DNA of 15,628 bases from an uncultured Mollicutes bacterium (GTDB lineage: Bacteria > Bacillota_I > Bacilli_A > RFN20 > CAG-449): NCBI GenBank assembly GCA_900551385.1, contig URVS01000008.1, positions 1 through 15,628 on the forward strand. Reading direction: 5' to 3'. Under the pieces are notes generated by a model, which did not search any database, was not told the origin of the DNA, and saw only the letters and a program-made list of their open reading frames with translations. Both the position numbers and the translations under genes were made by a program. Of the stretch, positions 1-8,581 are shown one piece after another. Position 1 is the first letter of the stretch. Each line of letters starts with the position of its first letter.

Positions 1-7
1 CTCCTTT
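1..7 (-). promoter_or_regulatory. Shine-Dalgarno site of a leftward gene just outside the window
   Basis: The first seven bases, CTCCTTT, read AAAGGAG on the minus strand. This is the same ribosome-binding sequence used by several genes in this window, such as those at 3876 and 8858. If it is real, a minus-strand gene starts a few bases beyond the left edge. The start codon itself is not visible. Confidence 0.4.
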
Positions 8-30
8 AAGTAAGTATAACACTACTTAAA
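5..30. repeat. Inverted repeat TTTAAGTA / TACTTAAA, copy 1
   Basis: Eight-base perfect arms (5-12 and 23-30) flank a 10-base spacer. An A-run, not a T-run, follows on the plus strand, and on the minus strand the T-run lies before the hairpin, so it is not an intrinsic terminator in either direction. The same arm core, TTAAGTA/TACTTAA, recurs at 256-276. It lies just upstream of the presumed leftward gene, so an operator or mRNA leader hairpin is possible. In such AT-rich DNA chance is a real alternative. Confidence 0.35.
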
Positions 31-172
31 AAAAAGAAAAATGATTTAACTTATTATTTGTTATTGTTTATATTTTATAATCTTTTTAATGATAAATATA
101 TATATTTTTTATATATCATAATTGTTATTTATATAAATTATATAATTATTTTAACCATTTATTTGTTTTTTG

Positions 173-202
173 TTGAAAAAACACATCTTAATTAATTATA
201 CT
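173..202 (+). promoter_or_regulatory. Candidate sigma-A-type promoter P1 for the 335 gene
   Basis: TTGAAA (173-178) is followed after 18 bases by TATACT (197-202). The same -10 hexamer is found at the promoter candidates at 2292, 8724 and 11317. Transcription would begin near 209, giving a leader of about 125 nt. AT-rich DNA gives many chance matches. Confidence 0.45.
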
Positions 203-204
203 AA

Positions 205-233
205 TTGCAATAAAGTATATCTTACTTTATAGT
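205..233 (+). promoter_or_regulatory. Candidate promoter P2 for the 335 gene
   Basis: TTGCAA (205-210) is followed after 17 bases by TATAGT (228-233). It lies immediately downstream of P1 and would start transcription near 240. One or both of the two may be used. Confidence 0.3.
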
Positions 234-255
234 TTTGATATTCTTTTATTATTAA

Positions 256-276
256 TTAAGTATTTTAATTACTTAA
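256..276. repeat. Inverted repeat TTAAGTA / TACTTAA, copy 2
   Basis: Seven-base perfect arms (256-262 and 270-276) flank a 7-base spacer. The arms are identical to the core of the repeat at 5-30. The site lies downstream of both candidate promoters and upstream of the ribosome binding site at 321, so it would be in the leader RNA or could act as an operator. Confidence 0.35.
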
Positions 277-334
277 AATTAGTTAATTTTTATAAATAAC
301 TTAAATTATAAATTTAACTTAGAGGAGGAGAAAA

Positions 335-2113
335 ATGAAAAAATCAAGATTGTTATTTGCGCTTGTAATTGGTGCGTTTGGAACTTTTTCTTTAACTTCT
401 TGTGAACAAACTGTTTCAAGTGTCGATTCAATCAGTGTTACTGCACCAGAAGAAGAACTAGTAGTAGGTCAAACAATCGATTTAAAAGATTACATTAAAG
501 GTATGGTTGGTGAAACTGCATATAACATTAATTTTAGAATGGACAATAAAACCCAATCAACTGCTTCTATTGAAGGAACTAAATTGACAGTAAAAGCTGA
601 AGGTTCAATTAGAATTTTAGTTGAATTTGATGGTAAGACTGCTTCATTTAAAGCTACCGCTATTTCAGAAGCTAAAAAGAAATTCAAAGATTTAACCCAA
701 AATGTCACATCAAATTATTATGTTGATAATTTACAAAGAAATGGTAAATCATTAACAGAACTTGAAAAAGAAAATTCAGAATTAAAATTAGCAGATAAAG
801 GTTTCTTACATAATTCATTCTATTTTGCAACATGTGAAGATGAACAATTTGTTATTAATGGCACAAATAATTGGATTGGATTATTAAGAACAATGAATGG
901 ATATTCTTATAATTTTGAAATGAGTGATCTTCAAGGAGCTGATTTTGAAGTTATGCCTGGTGTTCAAATGGATATCAGTGGTTATTATCAAAGTTATAAT
1001 TTCCCAATTCTTTATAATTATGTAAAAAATAATTCTATTTTTAAAACAGTTACTAAAGATGATGGTACTTCTTATTTAATTACAGAACAATCAGATTATG
1101 CTGATGTATGGTTAACATGTGCTTATGGTGGTGTTTTCGGAACATTCTCAAACTATAGAATTTCTAAAGGTGCTTTAAAATTAGAATTCAAAGATGTTGT
1201 AAAAACAAATAATGAAAAAACAGAAGCATTAATTGTTTCTACATTAGTTTATGGAAACGTTGAGGGCACTACTTACACTGCTGAAAATCCATATGTTTTA
1301 ACAAAAGGTGCTGTTTTATTTGATAATGAATTTACTTCAATTAAACCAGTTAATGAATATATTGATGCTGGTAAGAAGCCTGATCAAATTAAAGCTAAAG
1401 AACTTGAAGTAGCAGTTAACAAATTTAAAAAATCTGGTATTTATACTTTAGAATCTGAATTATATTGGACAAGATATGATGAAACAACTAAAAAAGATGA
1501 AAAATTATCATCTACTCCAAGTAATTTAAATTCTTTTGCAAAAAATTGCGCTACAAGTAAAATGACTGGTTATATTACTAAAGATGGTTTCTTCTATGAA
1601 ATGAGTTCTTCAGAAAAACTTGGTGTAGTAAAACATAATGATAAATATTATACTGTTTCAAATGCTGATTCATCAGGTTCAATATCTAATACAATTTCTG
1701 CAACAACTACAACTGAAAGTATTTGGAGAATTAATTCAAATAAATATAGTATTAAAAATATTGGTGAAGATGAATATATTAAAAATCTTAATGTTGCAAG
1801 CAAAACTTCATCAGAAGGAAAAACTATATTTGAAGTAGATTATCCAACAAGTAATGGTTTCTTTAGTGCAAATGCTGAAGCAGTTTTAGATGGTGGTACA
1901 ACTTATAAATTATTTGCACAATCATCTTCTTCATCTATTGAAATGTTTGTAGCAACTCAATGTGAAGTAACAGTTACTGAGACAGAAGTTGTTATAGATA
2001 TTTATTATAGTTATAATAGTACATACACTTATCATATCGTAAATACATTTAAAGATTTAGGTGTTGATAAATTAACTTCTAAATTAGCAGGAATTACTTT
2101 CCCTGAAAATTAA
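335..2113 (+). CDS. Lipoprotein with Ig-like N-terminus and two-part unknown body
   Basis: A 592-residue predicted lipoprotein. The signal peptide ends in lipobox LTSC with Cys23 as the lipidated residue, so the protein should be anchored to the outer face of the membrane. Residues about 31-110 look like a small bacterial Ig-like (Big_2-type) beta domain, ending in a K-A-E-G turn and an FKATAI strand. The rest (about 112-590) is of no family I recognise. It appears to fall into two related halves, each opening with a helix (AKKKFKDL near 113; AVNKFKKSG near 360) followed by beta strands. The end, with TFKDLG near 570, resembles the module ends of the 7214 lipoprotein. There is no Ser/Thr linker after Cys23, unlike in some neighbours. 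The start is fixed by AGAGGAGG at 321-328. It has its own terminator, so it is a single-gene unit. The function is unknown; ligand binding at the surface is only a guess. Confidence 0.85.
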   Translation: MKKSRLLFALVIGAFGTFSLTSCEQTVSSVDSISVTAPEEELVVGQTIDLKDYIKGMVGETAYNINFRMDNKTQSTASIEGTKLTVKAEGSIRILVEFDGKTASFKATAISEAKKKFKDLTQNVTSNYYVDNLQRNGKSLTELEKENSELKLADKGFLHNSFYFATCEDEQFVINGTNNWIGLLRTMNGYSYNFEMSDLQGADFEVMPGVQMDISGYYQSYNFPILYNYVKNNSIFKTVTKDDGTSYLITEQSDYADVWLTCAYGGVFGTFSNYRISKGALKLEFKDVVKTNNEKTEALIVSTLVYGNVEGTTYTAENPYVLTKGAVLFDNEFTSIKPVNEYIDAGKKPDQIKAKELEVAVNKFKKSGIYTLESELYWTRYDETTKKDEKLSSTPSNLNSFAKNCATSKMTGYITKDGFFYEMSSSEKLGVVKHNDKYYTVSNADSSGSISNTISATTTTESIWRINSNKYSIKNIGEDEYIKNLNVASKTSSEGKTIFEVDYPTSNGFFSANAEAVLDGGTTYKLFAQSSSSSIEMFVATQCEVTVTETEVVIDIYYSYNSTYTYHIVNTFKDLGVDKLTSKLAGITFPEN

Positions 2114-2128
2114 TTAATATTTAATTAA

Positions 2129-2160
2129 AAAGATTATCGAAAATTCGGTAATCTTTTTTT
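2129..2160 (+). terminator. Intrinsic terminator of the 335 gene
   Basis: A hairpin with arms AAAGATTATCGA and TCGGTAATCTTT (one G-T pair) and a four-base loop runs straight into a seven-T run (2154-2160). It begins 15 bases after the TAA stop. Confidence 0.85.
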
Positions 2161-2268
2161 ATTACCTATAATATTTTAGTTTTTATAATATTTTCAATTT
2201 TTTAGAATGATTTTTTATATATTATTATTTTTATATTTTTATTTTTGTTAATTTTATATATTTATTTA

Positions 2269-2297
2269 TTGAATTAAATATCTTTTTTACATATACT
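2269..2297 (+). promoter_or_regulatory. Promoter of the metalloprotease-lipoprotein operon
   Basis: TTGAAT (2269-2274) and TATACT (2292-2297) are separated by exactly 17 bases and preceded by a long A/T-only stretch that could act as an UP element. The predicted start is near 2304, directly before the AAGGAAGGTGA ribosome binding site at 2310-2320. The leader is therefore very short. Confidence 0.6.
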
Positions 2298-2323
2298 TTT
2301 AATATCATAAAGGAAGGTGAGAC

Positions 2324-3862
2324 ATGAAGAAAGAAATATCTATATTATGTATTCCATTTTTTTTAATAAGTTGTTCTGTAAATTTAAAAACTAACAATGA
2401 TTTTTCTTATGCAAAAACAACTTATTTAGAAAATGGAGTCGAGCATTCTTTAGATATGCAAACTCTTTATAGAAATAGTGGTTATCCACATTTGGCTTCT
2501 ACTAGTAACAATATTTTAGTTATTCCTTTAGGATTTAATGATGAAAATTTAGTTAATGTTCAAACGCAAGAAAATATTAATAAACTAACAAAAGCGTTTA
2601 ATGGTGATGAAAATGAAAATTTTCAATCAGTAAAAAGTTTCTATCAAAAATCTAGTTATGGTAAAGTCAATTTAAATGCCGATATTATTTCTAATTGGCT
2701 TATATATGATGGAACAAGTAAAGAATTTCAGCAAAAATATAAACAAGAAACATTAGGTTTAGGAGCATGTGAATATATTAAAGAAAAATATGAAGAAGAG
2801 TTTTCTAAAGAAAATCATGGTTTATTAGGTGTTAATGCTAAAGATTTATCTTATTATGATCAAGATAACGATGGATTTGTTGATTTTATTTGGATTATTT
2901 ATTCTCAAACAAGTGACCAAATTCCTTCAAGTGATTGGTGGGCTTATGTCTCTTATACACAAAATAAATTTGAAAATAATAATACACAAATACAAACTTT
3001 TGGTTTTGCCTCTATTGATTGGTTAAATCGTAATAATGAATGTGATACTCATACTTATATTCATGAAACTGGTCATGCATTTGGTTTAGTTGATTATTAT
3101 GATTATAACAATTATTGGTCACCTCTAGGAAAAATTGATATGATGGATTCTAGTATTGGTGATCATAATGCTTTTTCTAAATTTACTTTAGGTTGGCTTA
3201 ACCCATTAGTAGTAGATTCTACAAGTGAAATAACATTAAAATCTACTTCATTATATGGTAGTTGTTTTATTATTCCTTCACCAAATTATAATGGTACAGC
3301 ATTTGATGAATATATCATGGTAGAATTATTAACTCAAGAAGGTTTGAATAAAGAAATTGATGAATTATCCTCTCCAGGTATTAGATTAACTCATTGTGAT
3401 GGTAGAGTTTTCTCAACTAATCATGATGATTATTTATTAAATCCACAAGAAGGTACATCATTTAGAGTAGGAAATACTTATAAAGGAAGAAGTGGAATAA
3501 AAATTGATTCAGATTTTTTTAATAACGATGATAAAAAATATTATTCACTTATTTCTTTAATTGAAAACAATATTAAAGAAAAAAATTGTTTAAATGATTA
3601 TTCATTTTCTTTAACTAATAATTCATTATTTAAAAAAGGAGATTATCTTGATTTTACCAACTTAAAAGGTTATCAAAAAGATTATTTTCCAAGTAATTCA
3701 AATTTATGGAACAAAGCTAAAACAATTACAGGATGGAAAAATAATTCTATTCAAAATCAGACAATTGATTCAAAATGTTCTATAAATTATTCAATTAAAA
3801 TTAAAGATATCTATAAAATAGATAATCAATATGAAGCAAAAATTTTAATTACAAAGAAATAA
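2324..3862 (+). CDS. Lipid-anchored M6-like zinc metalloprotease
   Basis: A 512-residue secreted protease, predicted to be held at the cell surface through lipobox LISC (Cys17). The zinc site HETGHAFGLVD (residues 247-257) fits HExxHxxGxxD: His247 and His251 bind zinc, Glu248 is the catalytic base, and Asp257 is the likely third ligand. This pattern is seen in the M6 (immune inhibitor A-like) family. Residues 179-187 form a DxDxDGxxD calcium-type loop, which M6 proteins often carry before the zinc site. DMMD at 272-275 is a plausible Met-turn, and the LGWLNP stretch at about 289-294 is also typical. The C-terminal 150 residues look beta-rich, as in M6 relatives. It is the first gene of a four-gene unit, so it is made together with three lipoproteins that could be partners or targets. 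The start is set by the strong ribosome binding site at 2310-2320. The substrate is unknown. Confidence 0.85.
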   Translation: MKKEISILCIPFFLISCSVNLKTNNDFSYAKTTYLENGVEHSLDMQTLYRNSGYPHLASTSNNILVIPLGFNDENLVNVQTQENINKLTKAFNGDENENFQSVKSFYQKSSYGKVNLNADIISNWLIYDGTSKEFQQKYKQETLGLGACEYIKEKYEEEFSKENHGLLGVNAKDLSYYDQDNDGFVDFIWIIYSQTSDQIPSSDWWAYVSYTQNKFENNNTQIQTFGFASIDWLNRNNECDTHTYIHETGHAFGLVDYYDYNNYWSPLGKIDMMDSSIGDHNAFSKFTLGWLNPLVVDSTSEITLKSTSLYGSCFIIPSPNYNGTAFDEYIMVELLTQEGLNKEIDELSSPGIRLTHCDGRVFSTNHDDYLLNPQEGTSFRVGNTYKGRSGIKIDSDFFNNDDKKYYSLISLIENNIKEKNCLNDYSFSLTNNSLFKKGDYLDFTNLKGYQKDYFPSNSNLWNKAKTITGWKNNSIQNQTIDSKCSINYSIKIKDIYKIDNQYEAKILITKK

Positions 3863-3875
3863 AGGAGAGATAGAG

Positions 3876-4628
3876 ATGAAAAAAAATAAAATATTATTAT
3901 GTTCATGTTTGCTATTTTCATTATTTAGTTGTCAAAGTCAAGAAACAACTTCAAGTAGCCAAACATCACAAGTAGAAGATAGTATTGTTGAATTACAAAC
4001 AAATCCAGTTAACAAAATATCATCTACTGGTGTCTTAATCGATATTGCAGTAAATAGATGGTTATGTGTTGGAGTAGAATACACAGGAACTTTTTCTTTT
4101 TCTAGTCAAACAGATCAAACTGCTAGAATAGAAAATTCTAATCCAGAAAATATAGAAATTTCATTAAAAGAAAGTTCTGGTATTAATGCTTTAACATTTA
4201 AAGCTAAAAAAGCAGGCGATACAATTTTACAAATTTATGATAGTGATGGTGTTTTAAAATATAGAAATGTTATTAAAGCAAGAAACAAAATTGCTGAAGA
4301 TAAACTTACTGATTTTTTAATCAATGTTGATCATTTCCAAGCAGTTGGTCTTAATGGTGAATCTTCATTAACATTTTTATCTAGTAAAAGTGCAGTTTTT
4401 TCTGGATTTGATGGTGGCCAAGATTTAGGTAATATTAATTTTACTTATAAATTTAGTGGCAACTCAAGTAATAGTGATGATGAATATGAATTTACAATTA
4501 CAGAATTTCCAAATGATATTAATGATTTACAATGTGTTAAATTTTATTTAGATTTCACTGGTTGTATGTTACATTTAATGACTGCTAATATTACAGTCGA
4601 TATTTATTTACCTGTTTATTCAGCGTAA
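3876..4628 (+). CDS. Small lipoprotein with Ig-like domain
   Basis: A 250-residue predicted lipoprotein of unknown function. The lipobox LFSC gives Cys19, followed by a short Ser/Thr/Gln-rich linker (to about residue 35). Residues about 45-140 have the strand pattern of a bacterial Ig-like domain, including the LTFKAKKAGDTILQIYD stretch, which is the classic end of such folds. The remaining ~105 residues (FSGFDGG, then alternating strands) are beta-rich and not recognised. The AAAGGAG ribosome binding site (3861-3867) overlaps the stop codon of the protease gene, so the two are tightly co-transcribed and possibly translationally coupled. It may be an accessory or binding partner of the protease; that is inference from position only. 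Confidence 0.8.
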   Translation: MKKNKILLCSCLLFSLFSCQSQETTSSSQTSQVEDSIVELQTNPVNKISSTGVLIDIAVNRWLCVGVEYTGTFSFSSQTDQTARIENSNPENIEISLKESSGINALTFKAKKAGDTILQIYDSDGVLKYRNVIKARNKIAEDKLTDFLINVDHFQAVGLNGESSLTFLSSKSAVFSGFDGGQDLGNINFTYKFSGNSSNSDDEYEFTITEFPNDINDLQCVKFYLDFTGCMLHLMTANITVDIYLPVYSA

Positions 4629-4646
4629 AAAGAAAGGATTAAAAAC

Positions 4647-7205
4647 ATGAAAAAAAATATATTATATTTAATTCCAGCTTTATTATTAGGAGTTTTAACT
4701 GGATGTGACACTACTACAAGTGGAGTTACTTCTAGCACAACTTCTAGTGAAGGTGCAAATACTTCACAAACCACTTCATCTCAGCCAGTTACAAGTGTTG
4801 AGGAAACATATGTTATTGTTACTAAATCATATGTTGGTTTAACTATAACACCAAGTAAAACTAAAGCTAAAAAAGGTGAAACAATTACTTTAACTTTAGA
4901 ATTACAAAGTGGATATAAATTAAAAAAATTATTTTTAAATGATTCTACTAATGGCTTAACTAAAACAAGTGATACTACTTATACATTTGTTATGCCAGAT
5001 GAATCAGCCGTTATTACTGCTGAATTGTCTATTGAAGGCGATGTTGTAATTCAAGGTTCTTTAGCCTTTGCACTTAATTTAGATTCTACAACTGGTATTT
5101 ATTCAGCCAAAGGTGTAGAAGTTAAAGATACAGCTTATTTAACTTATGTTGTTCAAGGCGTTTCTCAAAGTGTATTAGCTATTGATAATACTAAATGTTT
5201 TGCTGATATTAGCTTAGCTACATCACAAAATGGTTCATTTGGTTTATCAGGCAATGCAAAATATGATTTCTTTTATGATCCTAATAATGGTGATACTCCA
5301 TGTTATATTGTTAGAACAGAAGTATTAACCGCTCCAGCAAGCGCTAATGATGTTAAATCTTTATTTTCAGGCAGTGTTAGAGCAGAAGATACTACTTTCC
5401 CACAAAACGTTAATAAAGTAACATATTCAAATTCTGCTACTGGTGATGAATATGTATGGGAAGATTATGAAAATGGTTCTTTAGCAACTTCTGTTAAAAC
5501 AAATTCAAATAAAACTAAAACAACTTCACATGTATTTAAACAAATATCTAAAGATGCTACTACAAATAAAAATGTTTATACAATAGTAGATAATTATGTT
5601 GAAGGTAAAAATGGTAATAATGATTCAACAAGATTAGATGATTCAAAAGCATTTTCTGGTAAATATGATATTGTTTCAGAATATTCAGCAGGTTTAAAGA
5701 ATTACCAATTTTTAGATCATTCACCAAATCCTACTGAAGATGCATATTTTGATGCTCATCATTATTCTCATGATATAAATTCTTTAGATTTTGATATTCA
5801 TTATGGTTATAGAACAGGTTTTGATTCTACATATGATTCTACTTTATTAGATTTTGATGTAAAAGTTAGTTCTGTTACTAATGAAGATGGTTCATTTACT
5901 ACTACTATTAAATCATTTAAATCTTATGATGAAAGTAAAGATGCTTCATTAGGCAGTACTGCACAATATCATTATGAATATTTAACAGTTTTAACATTTA
6001 CTAAAGCAGGTGCACCTTTAAGTGGTAGTTATAAAGAAACATATTATGGTAAAGATGCTTATGATGTTACTAAAGGTGAATTTTTAACTGGTGGAGAAAA
6101 TTTAGGTACAGTTAAAAAAGAAGTTCATTTTGCTTATGGTTATGGTGAAGCTAAAAAAGAAGCAATTAGTTTTGATACAACTCCTTATTTTATTACAAGA
6201 TTAGATAATTTAAAAGTTACTAATTCAACAACTAATGCAGATAATACAGTTCAACAAAATGATACAGTTAATGATTTTGTTTCATTTACTGCTTATCCAG
6301 AAACTGCTCTTGATGCATGGCAATATGGAATATCAAAATCTTCTAATACTTCTATAATTGGTCCAAAGAGCGCTACAGATCCATTTACTTTTAAAGCTTA
6401 TGGTGTAGGTCAATCAAAATTAACATTTTCTAATCACACATTATCAAGTGGAATTAGTCAAGATGTTAATGTTAATGTTGTAACAACATATAAAGTAGAT
6501 GGTTTATATTTACAAGCTTATGGAGCGTTCTCTGATGATGAAATAACAGCAAATACAGCTTATGTTAATGCAGGATTTATTAAAAAAGCTCATATTTATG
6601 CTACTTCAAGAAATACAGGTAAATACGCTAAAGAATTTAAATGTAATATTTCTGCTACCTCATCAAACCCTGATTTATTATCAGTAATTATTGATAATGA
6701 TGAACAAACAATTACTTTTGATGCTAAAAAAGCTACTGTAACAGAAGCTACAAAAGTTACAGTTACTTGTACTACAGATACTAATGATACCGGCTTTACT
6801 GGTCTTACAATTACAGTTACAATTATGCCTTATACAAAGCCAGCTAAAACATTATTTACTACATGGACTGATAATAAAGGTATTTCATTAACATTAAAAC
6901 AATATGTAAAAGGAGATACAACAACTTATTCAACATTAGTAGTTGATAATAAATCATATACTTTCGCATTTGTTTATAATGAACAAACAGGTGCATTTAA
7001 TATTCCTTCTAAGTCAGGCTTAGATGTTATTTTATTAAGTTATGATTATGTAGAAGATCAAATGGGTGTATTTGCAGTTAGTGAAGGTAGCTGGGAAGGA
7101 TTAGATTCAGTTACAAGTGGAGAAACATTATGTGGTTCTGGAACTTATGATGATGAAGCTGGAGAATATCAAGTAGAAAAATATTATTTCTTAGATAGAA
7201 AATAG
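4647..7205 (+). CDS. Large lipoprotein with InlB-B-like and Ig-like domains
   Basis: An 852-residue predicted surface lipoprotein. Lipobox LTGC gives Cys20, followed by a Ser/Thr-rich linker to about residue 52. Residues about 54-128 match the divergent InlB B-repeat pattern (PF18998-like): an AKKGETITLTL strand, SGYKLKKLFLND, and a TFVMPDESAVITAEL end. A long beta-rich middle (130-520) is not recognised. Residues about 525-620 and 625-735 look like two Ig-like domains, and the last ~115 residues form a further beta module. It lies 18 bases after the previous gene, with AAAGG at 4633-4637. Such modular proteins are usually surface adhesins or glycan/protein-binding factors. No catalytic motif was seen. 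Stop is TAG. Confidence 0.8.
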   Translation: MKKNILYLIPALLLGVLTGCDTTTSGVTSSTTSSEGANTSQTTSSQPVTSVEETYVIVTKSYVGLTITPSKTKAKKGETITLTLELQSGYKLKKLFLNDSTNGLTKTSDTTYTFVMPDESAVITAELSIEGDVVIQGSLAFALNLDSTTGIYSAKGVEVKDTAYLTYVVQGVSQSVLAIDNTKCFADISLATSQNGSFGLSGNAKYDFFYDPNNGDTPCYIVRTEVLTAPASANDVKSLFSGSVRAEDTTFPQNVNKVTYSNSATGDEYVWEDYENGSLATSVKTNSNKTKTTSHVFKQISKDATTNKNVYTIVDNYVEGKNGNNDSTRLDDSKAFSGKYDIVSEYSAGLKNYQFLDHSPNPTEDAYFDAHHYSHDINSLDFDIHYGYRTGFDSTYDSTLLDFDVKVSSVTNEDGSFTTTIKSFKSYDESKDASLGSTAQYHYEYLTVLTFTKAGAPLSGSYKETYYGKDAYDVTKGEFLTGGENLGTVKKEVHFAYGYGEAKKEAISFDTTPYFITRLDNLKVTNSTTNADNTVQQNDTVNDFVSFTAYPETALDAWQYGISKSSNTSIIGPKSATDPFTFKAYGVGQSKLTFSNHTLSSGISQDVNVNVVTTYKVDGLYLQAYGAFSDDEITANTAYVNAGFIKKAHIYATSRNTGKYAKEFKCNISATSSNPDLLSVIIDNDEQTITFDAKKATVTEATKVTVTCTTDTNDTGFTGLTITVTIMPYTKPAKTLFTTWTDNKGISLTLKQYVKGDTTTYSTLVVDNKSYTFAFVYNEQTGAFNIPSKSGLDVILLSYDYVEDQMGVFAVSEGSWEGLDSVTSGETLCGSGTYDDEAGEYQVEKYYFLDRK

Positions 7206-7213
7206 AGGTTATT

Positions 7214-8581
7214 ATGAAAAAAGGATTTCTATATTTACTTTTAGCTTCTTGCCTATTATGCAGTTGCGATAATAAAAAATTAGATAATTATGATATTACT
7301 CCTATTAAAGAACAAGATTTAGTAGTTAATGATGTGTATGAAGCTGTAAATAAGCTTCATACACTAAAAAACTATACAATAAATATTAAAATAGAAAGTG
7401 ATACCGAAAATACTGAATATTATAATATTTATGCAGAAAAATATTTTTTTAATGGATATGAAGGCTTAGAAGAAGGCTATATTCAAGATCATAATGGAGT
7501 ATTTAGAATTAATTATTATAACAATGAAATTATTGCTTCAGAATTATATCTTGATGAAAATAAACAAGTAATTAAAGATCTTTGGTCATCAAATTTAGTA
7601 CCAAGTTGTCAACAAATGAATTTAGCAAATTTTGAAAAAGCAAGAAATCAAACCACTTTTGAAATTCCAAATAAAAAAGATAGATTAATTGCTATGGATT
7701 TATTTGATTTAATAAATACTAATTATAATTCTATGAAAGAATGTAGTTTTTCTTTATTAGGCACAAGAATGGATACTTTATATTTAACAATTAAACTTGA
7801 TAACGCTACATTTGTTGGTCATTTTAATGATTTTGGCAATAGTAAATCTCCAGAAGTATTAAATTATAAATTAAAAAATTATTCTTATTCAACTATTCAT
7901 AAAGATTTATTAAAAGCTAAAGAATTATTCGCTTTAAATAATTATAAAAGAGTTTGTTATAAAAATGAAAATCCTAATGATACAATCATAGGTTACGAAT
8001 GGTTCAATGAAAATTATTGGTATGGTGATTTTATTTATGAAAATATAGATTCAGGAAGTCTATATGCTGAACAAGGATTTCTTGGTTTAAATGAAAAAAC
8101 TAAAGATGGTGTTTATTATGATGGCGCTTATTTATTTTTCTTAGATGAAGAATATAATATACAAAGTACTTTATTTACTAAACCAGCATTTACAACTAAT
8201 ATTTCTTCATTAGTCGATATTATGAATTATCCATCTAAAATGGTAATGTGGGATTATAATTTACAATTCTTTGAATTTGTAGAAACTCAAACAGAATATC
8301 CAGATAAAAATTTATTTGTTACTAATGATGTATATATCATTCAAGATTGGATTAACAATTTCCAAATATCTTTAGATACAGGTTCATCTACTGCAACTAT
8401 ATATGATCTTAGAATTATAACTGATATAGTTGATAATTTAGATGAAGAATCAACAATAATTTTCCAATTCGATTATATGCTTGATGGTAAAATTTATGGT
8501 TTACAAAGAGAATTTATTGATTTCGGAAAAGCCAATATTAAAAGTGTAGATGATTTATATAATACATTTTCTGATAAGTAA
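7214..8581 (+). CDS. Lipoprotein made of two tandem related modules
   Basis: A 455-residue predicted lipoprotein. The lipobox is LCSC with Cys18; LASC at Cys13 is a less likely alternative. The body appears to be an internal duplication of about 200 residues (roughly 41-229 and 230-450). Both copies open with a helix ending in an NY pair (NYT at 53-55; NYK at 243-245) and continue with Tyr-rich strands. Both then have a stretch with PNKKDRLIAMDLF (152-164) or PDKNLFVTNDVYIIQDW (363-379), and both end in DFG (NDFGNSKSPEVL; IDFGKANIKSV). The family is not one I can name, though the end resembles that of the 335 lipoprotein. The gene starts 8 bases after the previous stop, with AGAGG overlapping that TAG. 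It is the last gene of the unit, and its stop codon lies inside the terminator stem. Confidence 0.8.
   Translation: MKKGFLYLLLASCLLCSCDNKKLDNYDITPIKEQDLVVNDVYEAVNKLHTLKNYTINIKIESDTENTEYYNIYAEKYFFNGYEGLEEGYIQDHNGVFRINYYNNEIIASELYLDENKQVIKDLWSSNLVPSCQQMNLANFEKARNQTTFEIPNKKDRLIAMDLFDLINTNYNSMKECSFSLLGTRMDTLYLTIKLDNATFVGHFNDFGNSKSPEVLNYKLKNYSYSTIHKDLLKAKELFALNNYKRVCYKNENPNDTIIGYEWFNENYWYGDFIYENIDSGSLYAEQGFLGLNEKTKDGVYYDGAYLFFLDEEYNIQSTLFTKPAFTTNISSLVDIMNYPSKMVMWDYNLQFFEFVETQTEYPDKNLFVTNDVYIIQDWINNFQISLDTGSSTATIYDLRIITDIVDNLDEESTIIFQFDYMLDGKIYGLQREFIDFGKANIKSVDDLYNTFSDK

Larger units (their letters stand above)
1..334. other. AT-rich intergenic region, probably divergent
   Basis: No coding frame of any size is convincing here. 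The stretch is almost entirely A and T. Its left edge reads, on the minus strand, as a ribosome binding site pointing out of the window. Its right edge holds the binding site for the 592-residue lipoprotein. It therefore most likely separates two divergent genes and carries promoters for both. Two copies of the same short inverted repeat lie near its two ends, and two candidate rightward promoters lie in its second half. Confidence 0.6.

Noticed and set aside
5..40. Hairpin plus homopolymer read as a terminator
   Set aside because: On the plus strand an A-run follows, and on the minus strand the T-run precedes the hairpin, so neither strand gives a terminator layout.
490..708. 72-codon minus-strand open frame
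   Set aside because: It lies wholly inside the 335 gene, has no ribosome binding site, and its peptide is the mirror of that gene's codon bias.
1638..1838. 66-codon plus-strand frame within the 335 gene
   Set aside because: An out-of-frame shadow rich in I, L and Q from AT-rich codons; no start signal.
2167..2194. Direct repeat TATAATATTTT (2167-2177 and 2184-2194), also seen at 8668-8678, as a regulatory element
   Set aside because: It consists only of A and T in DNA that is nearly all A and T; chance or slippage explains it as well as function does.
2829..3026. 65-codon plus-strand frame within the protease gene
   Set aside because: Hydrophobic by composition only; it overlaps the calcium-loop region of a clear protease gene and has no start signal.
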